Below, piece after piece: positions 30,943 through 39,009 of a DNA stretch of 64,000 nucleotides (the first letter of the stretch is position 1; the number at the start of each line of letters is the position of its first letter). The position numbers were made by a program, and so were the translations under genes. The notes beneath the pieces were generated by a model. The model saw only the letters and a program-made list of their open reading frames with translations. It did not search any database and had not been told where the DNA came from. Source of the stretch: an archaeon (lineage in GTDB: Archaea > Nanobdellota > Nanobdellia > Pacearchaeales > GW2011-AR1); contig JABHWZ010000002.1 of assembly GCA_018657525.1 (NCBI GenBank), positions 20,590 to 84,589 on the forward strand, written 5' to 3'.

Positions 30943-32324
30943 TTGATTATCTTCCCTTGCATTTCTGCAGGAGGATTTATCCCCAATGCATTCAGAATAG
31001 TTGGTGCTATATCTAGATAATTAACCTCTCCAATATTTTCTCCTACTGCCAGAGAATTAGTTTTTACAAAAATTCCCTGCTTAGAGTGAGTTGCATCGTC
31101 GCTCCCTTTCGCAGTAGAAGGGCTCCATAAAGTCTTATTGCCGATTAGAGTAGAATTACAGCCATATTCTAAATCATCAAAGTAAACAATCATGTCTGGA
31201 GCTTCTTCAATTAACTTCCCATCATAATCTCTTTTTTTAATAAATATTTTGGTGTTTAATTCTTTGCCATCATCTCCTAAAATCCCTTTTAGTTTTATTT
31301 CTAATTCATTTAAGAGAGAAGAATATTCTGAAGATTCAACAATTCCGTTTGGTTCCCTTCCTCGGAGATTAAGATATATTTGTCCTTCATACGCCCCAAT
31401 TGCAAAAACTTTGGTTTTCTCCCAATCAACCATCTCAAGTTTAAATTTAGTTTTTTCTGTTATCGGATTTTTTAAAACGAGATATCCCTCATTAATTAAC
31501 CAGTCTGTTAGATTCACTCGATTATGCATCCTAGTGATTCCATGATCTGACAATAAGAAAATACTCGTATCTTTTTCAATCAACTTTAATATTTCCCCTA
31601 ATTTTGTATCTAAAAAAATATAAAAATCTTTAATTACATTTTTAAATTCTGATTTTGGATCGTATTTCCTATGTTTTTCATCTAAGTATCTCCAGAACAT
31701 ATGATGTAATCTATCACTCATATTAATTACTCCAAAAAATAAATCCCATTTTTTGTTTTCCATTAAGTACTTCATAATTTCAATATGTTTTTCAGTCATC
31801 TTACGGGCTTCTTGAATTACTTCTTCCTTACTAAGATTTCTAAAATTAGGAATGTCCGGCATTGGTACTTCTCCTAACTTTTCCATTATTTCTTGTTTCA
31901 GTTCTGACGGGTAAACACATTCCACTTTTTCTCCAGGAGGAGTTAATGTACCACTGATCAAGATTCCATCAAAAGGTTTGATTGGCCACGTCAAGAGAGG
32001 AAAACAGACAATAGATTTTTTTCCATTATCAGATGCAATTTGCCAAATTGTTTTCTCTTTAAGTTTTGTAGAGTTGATTAGTCTAATATCTTCATATGAG
32101 TAATTTTTTCTATAAACATATTCAAAAATACCTGTATCTGCTGGATTTTTTCCAGTATAGATTGATGACCATGCGGTTGCAGATAAAGGCGGAATCGTAC
32201 TATTCATTTTACCATACTGGCTTCTCAAGAGTAATCCTCGAATATTGGGAAGGTCCTTTAACCACCTATCCAGTACATATTCTGGAAATGCCCCGTCAAT
32301 ACCAAAAATAAAAACTTTACTCAT
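30939..32324 (-). CDS. Alkaline-phosphatase-superfamily phosphodiesterase/phosphotransferase
   Basis: 461 residues with the nucleotide pyrophosphatase-like core: FIFGIDGAFPEYVL (metal D10), nucleophile region STIPPLSATAWSSIYTGKNP (about 42-61), LLSDHGITRMHN (metal DH) and DDATHSKQGIFV (metal HS). No signal peptide is evident, so it may act in the cytoplasm. In a glycan cluster it may transfer or remove a phosphate-linked substituent. Two more superfamily members are at 36338 and 49485. First gene of the minus-strand run down to 28540. Confidence 0.85.
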   Translation of the reverse strand: MSKVFIFGIDGAFPEYVLDRWLKDLPNIRGLLLRSQYGKMNSTIPPLSATAWSSIYTGKNPADTGIFEYVYRKNYSYEDIRLINSTKLKEKTIWQIASDNGKKSIVCFPLLTWPIKPFDGILISGTLTPPGEKVECVYPSELKQEIMEKLGEVPMPDIPNFRNLSKEEVIQEARKMTEKHIEIMKYLMENKKWDLFFGVINMSDRLHHMFWRYLDEKHRKYDPKSEFKNVIKDFYIFLDTKLGEILKLIEKDTSIFLLSDHGITRMHNRVNLTDWLINEGYLVLKNPITEKTKFKLEMVDWEKTKVFAIGAYEGQIYLNLRGREPNGIVESSEYSSLLNELEIKLKGILGDDGKELNTKIFIKKRDYDGKLIEEAPDMIVYFDDLEYGCNSTLIGNKTLWSPSTAKGSDDATHSKQGIFVKTNSLAVGENIGEVNYLDIAPTILNALGINPPAEMQGKIIK

Positions 32325-32420
32325 CTCTCACTAAAATAAAAATCTCTTTTTAAAATTATATACACTTCAATATTCTATTCTCTATAATATTTTTTAATAA
32401 ATAATAAAGAATTAACTTAT

Positions 32421-32771
32421 TCAAACTTTAACTTTATCTTCAACAATATTTGGAAGTTTAACTGCAATTAATTTTAGCTCACATTCTTTAGCAATAAATT
32501 CATGTTTATCTCCTGGCTTTAGGATAACAATGTCTCCTTGAACGAAACTATGGATTTTGTCTTCTACTCTCATTTGGGCCTTAGTTAAGAACATAATTAT
32601 TTCATCTAATTGTTCATGGTAATGATGACCACATACTCCTCCCTGTGGAACCGTCGTTTCATAGAAACCCACATTATCAGGATTCTTGGATAATTTTTCT
32701 GTAAAAAGCCTTTTTATCGAATATCCTCCCCTTTCTTCTACAGGAACCTCATTTAATCTAATTATCTTCAT
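32421..32771 (-). CDS. Single-domain cupin protein
   Basis: 116 residues with the two cupin motifs: GGVCGHHYHEQLDEIIMFL (metal His and Glu ligands, about 44-62) and VILKPGDKHEFIAKE (about 86-100). Small cupins next to sugar-nucleotide enzymes are often isomerases or sensors, but the activity is unknown. It lies 22 nt after the stop of the five-domain fusion gene and likely belongs to its transcript, so it may act on the same intermediate. Confidence 0.85.
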   Translation of the reverse strand: MKIIRLNEVPVEERGGYSIKRLFTEKLSKNPDNVGFYETTVPQGGVCGHHYHEQLDEIIMFLTKAQMRVEDKIHSFVQGDIVILKPGDKHEFIAKECELKLIAVKLPNIVEDKVKV

Positions 32772-32793
32772 TATTTAATTTTGTTTTCAATTA

Positions 32794-35700
32794 TTATAAA
32801 TCTTTCCCTTTAAAACATTCAAAACAAAAATAATTTTGTTTATTTTGGAGACTTTCCAGAAAACTCTCTAAGCTTAAAAATCTCAAACTTTCTACACCAA
32901 AATATTCTGCTAATTTTTCTTCAACCTGGGCCTTACTTTCTTGGATATCCTCTTTAACTAAGAGTGCCGCATCTCTCTTCAAAATATTATTATTACAATT
33001 CTTTGACATAATTGGGGAGGGAATCCTTACATGGATTTTTCCAGCGCCTGCTTCTCTTAATTTTTCAATTGCAACCTTTAAAGTTTTTCCAGAAAGGATA
33101 GCTTCATCTACTAAAATAATATCTTGTCCACGAACAACCTCTGGAACCACTGTAAGTTTTTCTCTAACTTTTTCACTTCTTAGTTGAGGATTAGAATTAA
33201 TTAGTGTTCTTCTAGAATATTCATCCTTAACAATTCCAAAATGAATTGGAATTTTTGATTCTTCAGCGTATCCCAGCGCCCCATAAATTCCAGAGTCTGG
33301 AATTCCAATAACTTTCTCTGCCTTAACAAAAAAATCTTTCGCTAGTTTTTTTCCAACCTCAATTCTAAAAAGTGCAACAGATTCATCATTCACTTTTTTA
33401 TCTGGTCTAGAATTATAGATTAAACTAAACATACATCCTCTTTGTTTTTGCATCATTTTTAATCCTTCTTCTAAATTTTTAATTTTAAATTGATGGACTT
33501 CACTTTTTTCAGATTTATACAAAACATTTTGTGGTTTTTTTGCAATATTCTGAGACTTTTCTGGTTTAATTAATCGTGAGTCAAGTTCAAATATTTCAGC
33601 AATTTTTCTAGCCCACTCATATCTGGTATATCCTTGAGAAGGACCTATATTAAAATCTCCCGTGTACTCTTCTAGAACTGATAGTTCAATAAAATCCACT
33701 AAATCATCTATCAACAAAGGATATTTCATAGTAAAATTATCTACAAATATTTCTTCCTTATTTTTTAGTTTTTTCAACACCTTATTTACATAAGTAGTTT
33801 TATCCTCGGGGCCATTAAATCCATAGAGAATTGTGGGCCTCAAAATGATAAAATCTTTCAATTGATTTTTTATCATTTTTTCACAAAGTAATTTGGTTTC
33901 ACCATAATAATTTACTGGACAGGCTAAGGATGATTCTTCATAGAATTCTCTTTCCCCCTCATAAATATAATCTGAAGATAGGAATATTAATTTAATTTTT
34001 TGTTCCTTACATATATCAATAATATTTTGCGTACCATTAACATTCACCTCATGCGCAATTTCCCTGTTTTCTTCACAGAAATCTGCATTACAAATCGCGG
34101 CAGTATGTATAATAATTTTTGGATTAACTTTTTTTATAGTATTTTTTAATGAAGTCCTATCTGTAATATCTACTTTGATAAACTCTCCCGACTTTTTATT
34201 AGAAGAATACGTTCCATATATATTGTGTTCTTTAGACATTTTATCAAATATTTTTTTCCCTAAAAATCCACTCGCTCCCGTAACTAGAATATTTTCTTTG
34301 TCTTTCTCTGCGATTATTTCTTCGATCTTTTTTAAGTCTGAAGGGTTGTTAATGTTGGCCCACTTTGAATCTGGAGTTATACTATAAATTGGGAATTGTT
34401 TACAACATTCGTTTAATACTAACCCAGTATCTTTATTGTAGTACTCTTCTTTCTTACATTCTTCTTTAAATTTTTTAAAATCTTTTTGAGCTATTTGCAT
34501 AATCCCCGAGTATATAAGCATCTGAGAATTGTTCCCCCCAACATTAATTTCTCTTCCAACTTCAAGTACCTTGCCGTAAGTATCAATCATTACCCTATTT
34601 CCTGGAGCGCCAACATTTTGTTTTTCAGATAAAATAATTGTCTTGTTTTCGTGAGAGAGTATTTCTTTTAAAGTTTTTGCGTCAAAGATGAGATCGCCAT
34701 CAATAATCAAAATATCTGATTCTGTTCCAGGAATTTCTCTCAAACCCAAGAGCAAACTATAAGTATTATTTGTAATATTATTATCAAAATTTATAATTAG
34801 ATTATCACATATTTTTCTTATCTTGTCCACATTTTTTTGATTCCAACATTCCCCTTTAGACCCAATAACCACTGAAATGTCTTCAATTTTATTCTTTTTT
34901 AATAATTCTATTTTTCTTTCTAAAAGAGTTTTGTTATTTATCTCAATTAAACACTTTGGGATTATCTTACCTTTCCCTTCCATTCTTGTGCCTAGTCCTG
35001 CCGCAAGGATTATCGCGTTTTTGTTTTTATTCATTAATGGAGATTTCTTCATGATTTTTTTTAGAGACTTACCTTTCACAATTTTATAATTAATCCTTTG
35101 CCAAACCTCCGACCAATTATTGACCTCTTCTACAAAAGTAGATAGTTTCTGCTCAGATTTATTTCCAGCATTCTTATAGAAAATTAATTTATCTATCTTA
35201 CTCGGGGAGCTTTCTTCATCAATTATTTGCTTTAAAATTTCTATATCATCATCGATAAATATCTTTGCATTTATCATTTTCAGTATAGATAATTTCTCTG
35301 ATTTATTTGTATTGATTACCCCCCCTATTTTAATTTTGTGATATTTAAGATACTCCTCCAAATGTTTGACCATCTGATCATATCTGCTTGTAACAATAAA
35401 GATTTTGGAGTTTTCTATATTTTTGATCTTATCTAAGATTTCACAAAAATCCTCTTGGAGGGGAAGATTTTGTGGGGGGGAAGTATAGGCTTGAATGCTT
35501 TTCTTTTTATAATCTTCCAGTTTGATTCCCCTCTTTAAACAATCTTTCCTTTGACATTGATCTTCCTTTAAATTTAACCCTAATTCATTTAAATATTTAG
35601 CTTTCAATTTAAATGGAGATGTAATGACTCCATCAAAATCTATCGCAATTACAAATTGGTTTTTTATCATCTGGGAGAGTTCTTTTTTTTCAATTGCTTC

Positions 35701-36348
35701 CAGATTGAAATTTTTATTTTGCTTAAAAAAGCCGTATTGTAAAGCCTTTTTTATTCGAGCTGCATTATTTGTATTTTTATTCATACAGATATTTAATTTA
35801 TTTTGAAGAGTATCAAATTCATAAATACTCCCTTGAGAATTTTTAAAATAATTATCTTTCTCTACCTCTTCAGTAATCTCTTTAGTGGCAAGGTATGTAT
35901 TCCAAGAAGGAGTTTCGTTCAATGCTGATTCATTGTAATTTTCTCCCCTTAATTTTAAACGGATCTTGATAATTTCTTCGTTTGGGCAAACCGCTCTCAA
36001 GACAATAACCTCTGCACCAAATTTTTCCGCAAGTGGATAAATCATTTCTCTTTGCCACCCAAAAAAATATCCCGCATCTAATATCACATTTTTTCCTTCT
36101 TGCAATGAGTTTTCAGTCATTTCAGCCAGTTTTTTATAGACCCTTTTATCTGTTTCTTTTCTTAACCCATTTCGATAGTCAAAAAATTTATCCGCTTCTT
36201 TTTTATTTTTTGGAGTAAGATTGAGTTCTCTTCTTATTATGGCAGAATGAAAAATTTCTGTATTTGGTATGTGAGAAATTCTTTTAGAAAGAGTACTTTT
36301 TCCAGTTGCAGTGTACCCAGACATAATCACAATAAAATTATTTAGCAT
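32794..36348 (-). CDS. Five-domain fusion: P-loop kinase, HAD phosphatase, nucleotidyltransferase, RmlD-like SDR, PurF-type phosphoribosyltransferase
   Basis: 1184 residues. In order: a P-loop kinase (Walker A GYTATGKS at 11-18, VILDAGY at 88-94); a HAD phosphatase (DFDGV with D237 and D239, IVTSR at 318-322, IDDD at 365-368); a sugar-phosphate nucleotidyltransferase (LAAGLGTRM at 448-456, IIDGD at 548-552, WANINNPSDL at 663-672); an extended SDR like dTDP-4-keto-rhamnose reductase (ILVTGASGFLG at 687-697, Y815-x3-K819); and from about 972 a PurF phosphoribosyltransferase (IYNSRPDKK, IGIPDSG, GYAEES, ILVDEAILSGKT at 1078-1089, HVRIPSP, final CFECFKGKD). The PurF part keeps its full C-terminus but has no Ntn-glutaminase domain, and the usual DDS of the PRPP loop is DEA. 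The gene overlaps the sulfatase gene by 11 nt. Probably a multi-step maker of an activated sugar; the product is unknown. Confidence 0.9.
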   Translation of the reverse strand: MLNNFIVIMSGYTATGKSTLSKRISHIPNTEIFHSAIIRRELNLTPKNKKEADKFFDYRNGLRKETDKRVYKKLAEMTENSLQEGKNVILDAGYFFGWQREMIYPLAEKFGAEVIVLRAVCPNEEIIKIRLKLRGENYNESALNETPSWNTYLATKEITEEVEKDNYFKNSQGSIYEFDTLQNKLNICMNKNTNNAARIKKALQYGFFKQNKNFNLEAIEKKELSQMIKNQFVIAIDFDGVITSPFKLKAKYLNELGLNLKEDQCQRKDCLKRGIKLEDYKKKSIQAYTSPPQNLPLQEDFCEILDKIKNIENSKIFIVTSRYDQMVKHLEEYLKYHKIKIGGVINTNKSEKLSILKMINAKIFIDDDIEILKQIIDEESSPSKIDKLIFYKNAGNKSEQKLSTFVEEVNNWSEVWQRINYKIVKGKSLKKIMKKSPLMNKNKNAIILAAGLGTRMEGKGKIIPKCLIEINNKTLLERKIELLKKNKIEDISVVIGSKGECWNQKNVDKIRKICDNLIINFDNNITNNTYSLLLGLREIPGTESDILIIDGDLIFDAKTLKEILSHENKTIILSEKQNVGAPGNRVMIDTYGKVLEVGREINVGGNNSQMLIYSGIMQIAQKDFKKFKEECKKEEYYNKDTGLVLNECCKQFPIYSITPDSKWANINNPSDLKKIEEIIAEKDKENILVTGASGFLGKKIFDKMSKEHNIYGTYSSNKKSGEFIKVDITDRTSLKNTIKKVNPKIIIHTAAICNADFCEENREIAHEVNVNGTQNIIDICKEQKIKLIFLSSDYIYEGEREFYEESSLACPVNYYGETKLLCEKMIKNQLKDFIILRPTILYGFNGPEDKTTYVNKVLKKLKNKEEIFVDNFTMKYPLLIDDLVDFIELSVLEEYTGDFNIGPSQGYTRYEWARKIAEIFELDSRLIKPEKSQNIAKKPQNVLYKSEKSEVHQFKIKNLEEGLKMMQKQRGCMFSLIYNSRPDKKVNDESVALFRIEVGKKLAKDFFVKAEKVIGIPDSGIYGALGYAEESKIPIHFGIVKDEYSRRTLINSNPQLRSEKVREKLTVVPEVVRGQDIILVDEAILSGKTLKVAIEKLREAGAGKIHVRIPSPIMSKNCNNNILKRDAALLVKEDIQESKAQVEEKLAEYFGVESLRFLSLESFLESLQNKQNYFCFECFKGKDL

Positions 36349-37615
36349 TTTCTTTGTTTATATTTTTTAATTCTTCAGGATCACTTTTTAAATTATATTC
36401 TTCTTTTTGAGAAGTATTATGAAAAGCCCCACAGATGTAACACTTTCCTTCTTTTGATTCAATAATTTTTTTAGTTTTAGTTCTAGTTGCAAATCTAGAG
36501 TTACAGAAACCATCTGAAATGAAAATTTTTTTTCTTATTTCTTGGCCCTTTACTGTTGGTAGGAGAGATTTTCCATCAATTTTTTGAGTGGAGTCTCCTA
36601 AAATTTCAAGCAGAGTAGCAGCAATATCAATATTCTGGGTTAATGCATTTATTCTTCCTGGTTCTGTCCTAGGAATCCTAATTATTAATGGGGTGTGAAT
36701 GCTTGTTTCATATAATCCTCCTCGGCAAAAGTAGGTTTCATGTTCTCCAAAATTGTCGCCATGATCTGATAGGATAATAAAAATAGTATTTTTCCATAAC
36801 TTCTTTTTTTTGAGAAAAGAGGTAAATATCCCAATTTGTTCATCAACATATTTTATTGAGTTATCCCTCGTAATTTTTATTTCTTCTAATGACTGGGCAG
36901 AGAGATCATAAAATCTTTTTCTAATATATTCTTTTTGAGAGGATTCTCTTATCTTTTCAAGAATTTTATTTACTGAATTTTTTCCACCAACTTTTGTCTT
37001 TTTAACTGAGGCGTACGGATAGTGCGTATCAGTCAGGTGCATAAACATAAAAAAGGGTCGAGATTTATCCAATTTTTTTATTTTGGAGATTGATAATTTA
37101 ATGATTTCTTTAGCTGAATGAAAGGTGGGTGATGCTCTTATTTTGGTCATCTTTTTTCCTAGTCCATAGATATTTTTTGGCAATGCAAGTAAGATCTTTT
37201 TCATGAAAGACAAATTCAAAATTCTCTTAATCCCCCTTGAATCATCTCTTCCAGAAAAATCCTCAAAGCCTTTTTTGAACCAGAGATGTGCGGGAGTCGA
37301 AGAGATAGTATGGTACCCCTTTCTCTGAAGATATAATGGAAGCCAAAAAACATTCTTTTTTAATTTAGAAATTTCTTCTTTTTTTTCATAGGGATGTTGA
37401 TGAACAAACCCATTATTTTGAGGGATTTTTCCAGAGAACAAAGAGGTAACAGAAGGATCTGAAGCATTGGAGGCAGTAAAATTATTTTCAAACACCCAAG
37501 ATTCCTGGGCAATATGTTTGATGTTTTTATCCACTTCTCTTAAACAAGTTTGATATAAGCTCATATCTCGAGGCCTTAAGGCATCACTAATGATCATAAT
37601 AATGTTGGGCCTCAT
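36338..37615 (-). CDS. Sulfatase-like alkaline-phosphatase-superfamily enzyme
   Basis: 425 residues. NIIMIISDALRPRDMSLY (metal Asp), the nucleophile segment TASNASDPSVTSLFSGKIPQ, LTDTHYPY, IFIILSDHGDNFGEHETYF (metal DH) and a late charged region with CYICGAF. The CxPxR signature needed for formylglycine is absent, so it is unlikely to be a classical sulfatase; a phosphoglycerol or phosphoethanolamine transferase-like role is more consistent. There are no membrane helices. Its ATG shares a base with the stop of the small acidic protein gene upstream, indicating tight coupling. Confidence 0.82.
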   Translation of the reverse strand: MRPNIIMIISDALRPRDMSLYQTCLREVDKNIKHIAQESWVFENNFTASNASDPSVTSLFSGKIPQNNGFVHQHPYEKKEEISKLKKNVFWLPLYLQRKGYHTISSTPAHLWFKKGFEDFSGRDDSRGIKRILNLSFMKKILLALPKNIYGLGKKMTKIRASPTFHSAKEIIKLSISKIKKLDKSRPFFMFMHLTDTHYPYASVKKTKVGGKNSVNKILEKIRESSQKEYIRKRFYDLSAQSLEEIKITRDNSIKYVDEQIGIFTSFLKKKKLWKNTIFIILSDHGDNFGEHETYFCRGGLYETSIHTPLIIRIPRTEPGRINALTQNIDIAATLLEILGDSTQKIDGKSLLPTVKGQEIRKKIFISDGFCNSRFATRTKTKKIIESKEGKCYICGAFHNTSQKEEYNLKSDPEELKNINKENAK

Positions 37616-37719
37616 TATATATACCCAAAGTATTCGAGCTTTTCCTTTAATTGTTTCTTTTCTTCTTCACTAAGAACTTCTTCGTCCTCTTCCATAAATC
37701 CACCATCTGTTTCATCCAT
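37615..37719 (-). CDS. 34-residue acidic small protein
   Basis: Not recognised. From the ATG at 37719 the frame encodes 34 residues, strongly acidic in the middle (MEEDEEVLSEEEKKQLKEK) and ending LEYFGYI. TTTATAAA at 37741-37748 is 25.5 nt upstream, so a leaderless transcript would start at this ATG. A GTG at 37731 could add four residues. The TAA stop overlaps the ATG of the sulfatase-like gene by one base (TAATG), a termination-reinitiation arrangement. It may be a real microprotein or mainly a translated leader for the following three-gene run. Confidence 0.55.
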   Translation of the reverse strand: MDETDGGFMEEDEEVLSEEEKKQLKEKLEYFGYI

Positions 37720-37740
37720 AGAATATTTCACAATAAATCC

Positions 37741-37748
37741 TTTATAAA
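37741..37748 (-). promoter_or_regulatory. TATA box of the 37.7-32.4 kb operon
   Basis: Plus-strand TTTATAAA, reading the same way as a TATA box on the minus strand, is 25.5 nt before the ATG at 37719. It probably drives the small protein, sulfatase-like, five-domain fusion and cupin genes. The divergent gene at 37836 has CTTTAAAAAC at 37806-37815. Confidence 0.6.
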
Positions 37749-37835
37749 TTTTATTTAGTTTGACTCATCTCATTTGCCTCCAAATATTTATCTCCCCTAA
37801 ACAATCTTTAAAAACCAGCCCTCTTCTGCTTTATT

Positions 37836-38978
37836 ATGAGAATAGCATACATTAGCATGTTTTATTTACCCACTTTTGGGGGGGTTGAAAAAGTGATAGA
37901 AGAGTTGGCAGTAAGACAAGTGAAAGACGGGCATGAGGTCCATATATTCTGTTGTGATTCAGATAAATATCAAAGAATAAAGAAAAAAGAAGAGATCATC
38001 GATGGAGTTCATGTTCATAGGATTTCTTATCTAGCAAGATTATCCCTAAATACTTTTCTTTGGCCAGCCCTCCTCTGGAAGTTCAAGGGAAAGTTTGATA
38101 TAATTCACAGTCATGTTTCAGGGCATGATTACGTTTTATTTGCAGGACTCTTAGCAAAATTAACTGGAGCAAAACATATACACACTACCCATTGCCCTTG
38201 GACAGACGCCTCTTTTAGACCAAAAATAATTCGTCCATTTTTGTGGTTGAATGATCTTTTTTTCAATAAACTTTCTTTTAGATTTATCGACAAAATAATC
38301 TCCATAACTCCATGGGAAATAAAAACCTTAGAAAAATATACTTCTAAAGAAAAGATAAAAGTTATTCCTAATGGCATGGATAAGATCTTATTTAAAAAAA
38401 TTAAAAAAAATAATTTTAAAAAAAATAATAAAATAAAAGAAAAAAAATTAGTTTTATTTTTCGGAAGATTAAATCCAACTAAAGGCCCGCAAATGCTCGC
38501 AAAAGCAGCAATTGAAATTTCTAAAAAAAGAAAAGACATTGCTTTTATTTGGGTTGGACCTGATGAGGGAAAATTAAAAGAAGTACAAAAATTAATAAAA
38601 CCTTACAAAAATATGCAGTGTATTGGAGCTCTTTCTGGAAAAGAAAAAATAGCTGAAATGTATCAAGCAGCAGATGTTTATGTTTTGCCAAGTTATCGAG
38701 AAGGACTACCCCTCACCCTGTTTGAGGCTATGGCCTCTGGACTTCCAATTGTGGCCTCTCCAGTTAATGGAATCCCCTTTGAAATGAAAGAACCTGAAAA
38801 CGGATTTTTTACAAGATATGGAGATATCAAAGCAATAGAAAAAAGAATTCTAGAGGTATTAGATAAACCAAAATTAGCAAAACAAATTTCTAAAAATAAT
38901 ATAAAAAAATCAAAACAATACGGTTGGGACACGATTTATAAAAGATACATGAAGGAATATAAGGAATTAACACACTAA
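37836..38978 (+). CDS. Family 4 glycosyltransferase
   Basis: 380 residues, GT-B fold. Start YISMFYLPTFGGVEKVIEELA, FDIIHSHVSGHDY, FGRLNPTKGPQMLAKAA (C-terminal domain start), and PSYREGLPLTLFEAMASGLP with the retaining-GT E-x7-E. A Lys/Asn-rich linker (KIKKNNFKKNNKIKEKK) joins the halves and is coded by a run of A-rich codons. CTTTAAAAAC 25 nt upstream of the ATG supports a leaderless start. It is followed by a radical SAM gene on the same strand 31 nt later. Confidence 0.93.
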   Translation: MRIAYISMFYLPTFGGVEKVIEELAVRQVKDGHEVHIFCCDSDKYQRIKKKEEIIDGVHVHRISYLARLSLNTFLWPALLWKFKGKFDIIHSHVSGHDYVLFAGLLAKLTGAKHIHTTHCPWTDASFRPKIIRPFLWLNDLFFNKLSFRFIDKIISITPWEIKTLEKYTSKEKIKVIPNGMDKILFKKIKKNNFKKNNKIKEKKLVLFFGRLNPTKGPQMLAKAAIEISKKRKDIAFIWVGPDEGKLKEVQKLIKPYKNMQCIGALSGKEKIAEMYQAADVYVLPSYREGLPLTLFEAMASGLPIVASPVNGIPFEMKEPENGFFTRYGDIKAIEKRILEVLDKPKLAKQISKNNIKKSKQYGWDTIYKRYMKEYKELTH

Positions 38979-39009
38979 TACTTAAAAATAATCTCGCTCA
39001 AGAAAAATT

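Noticed and set aside
36338..37615. A true sulfatase
   Set aside because: The CxPxR signature that is converted to formylglycine is absent, so only the superfamily can be claimed.
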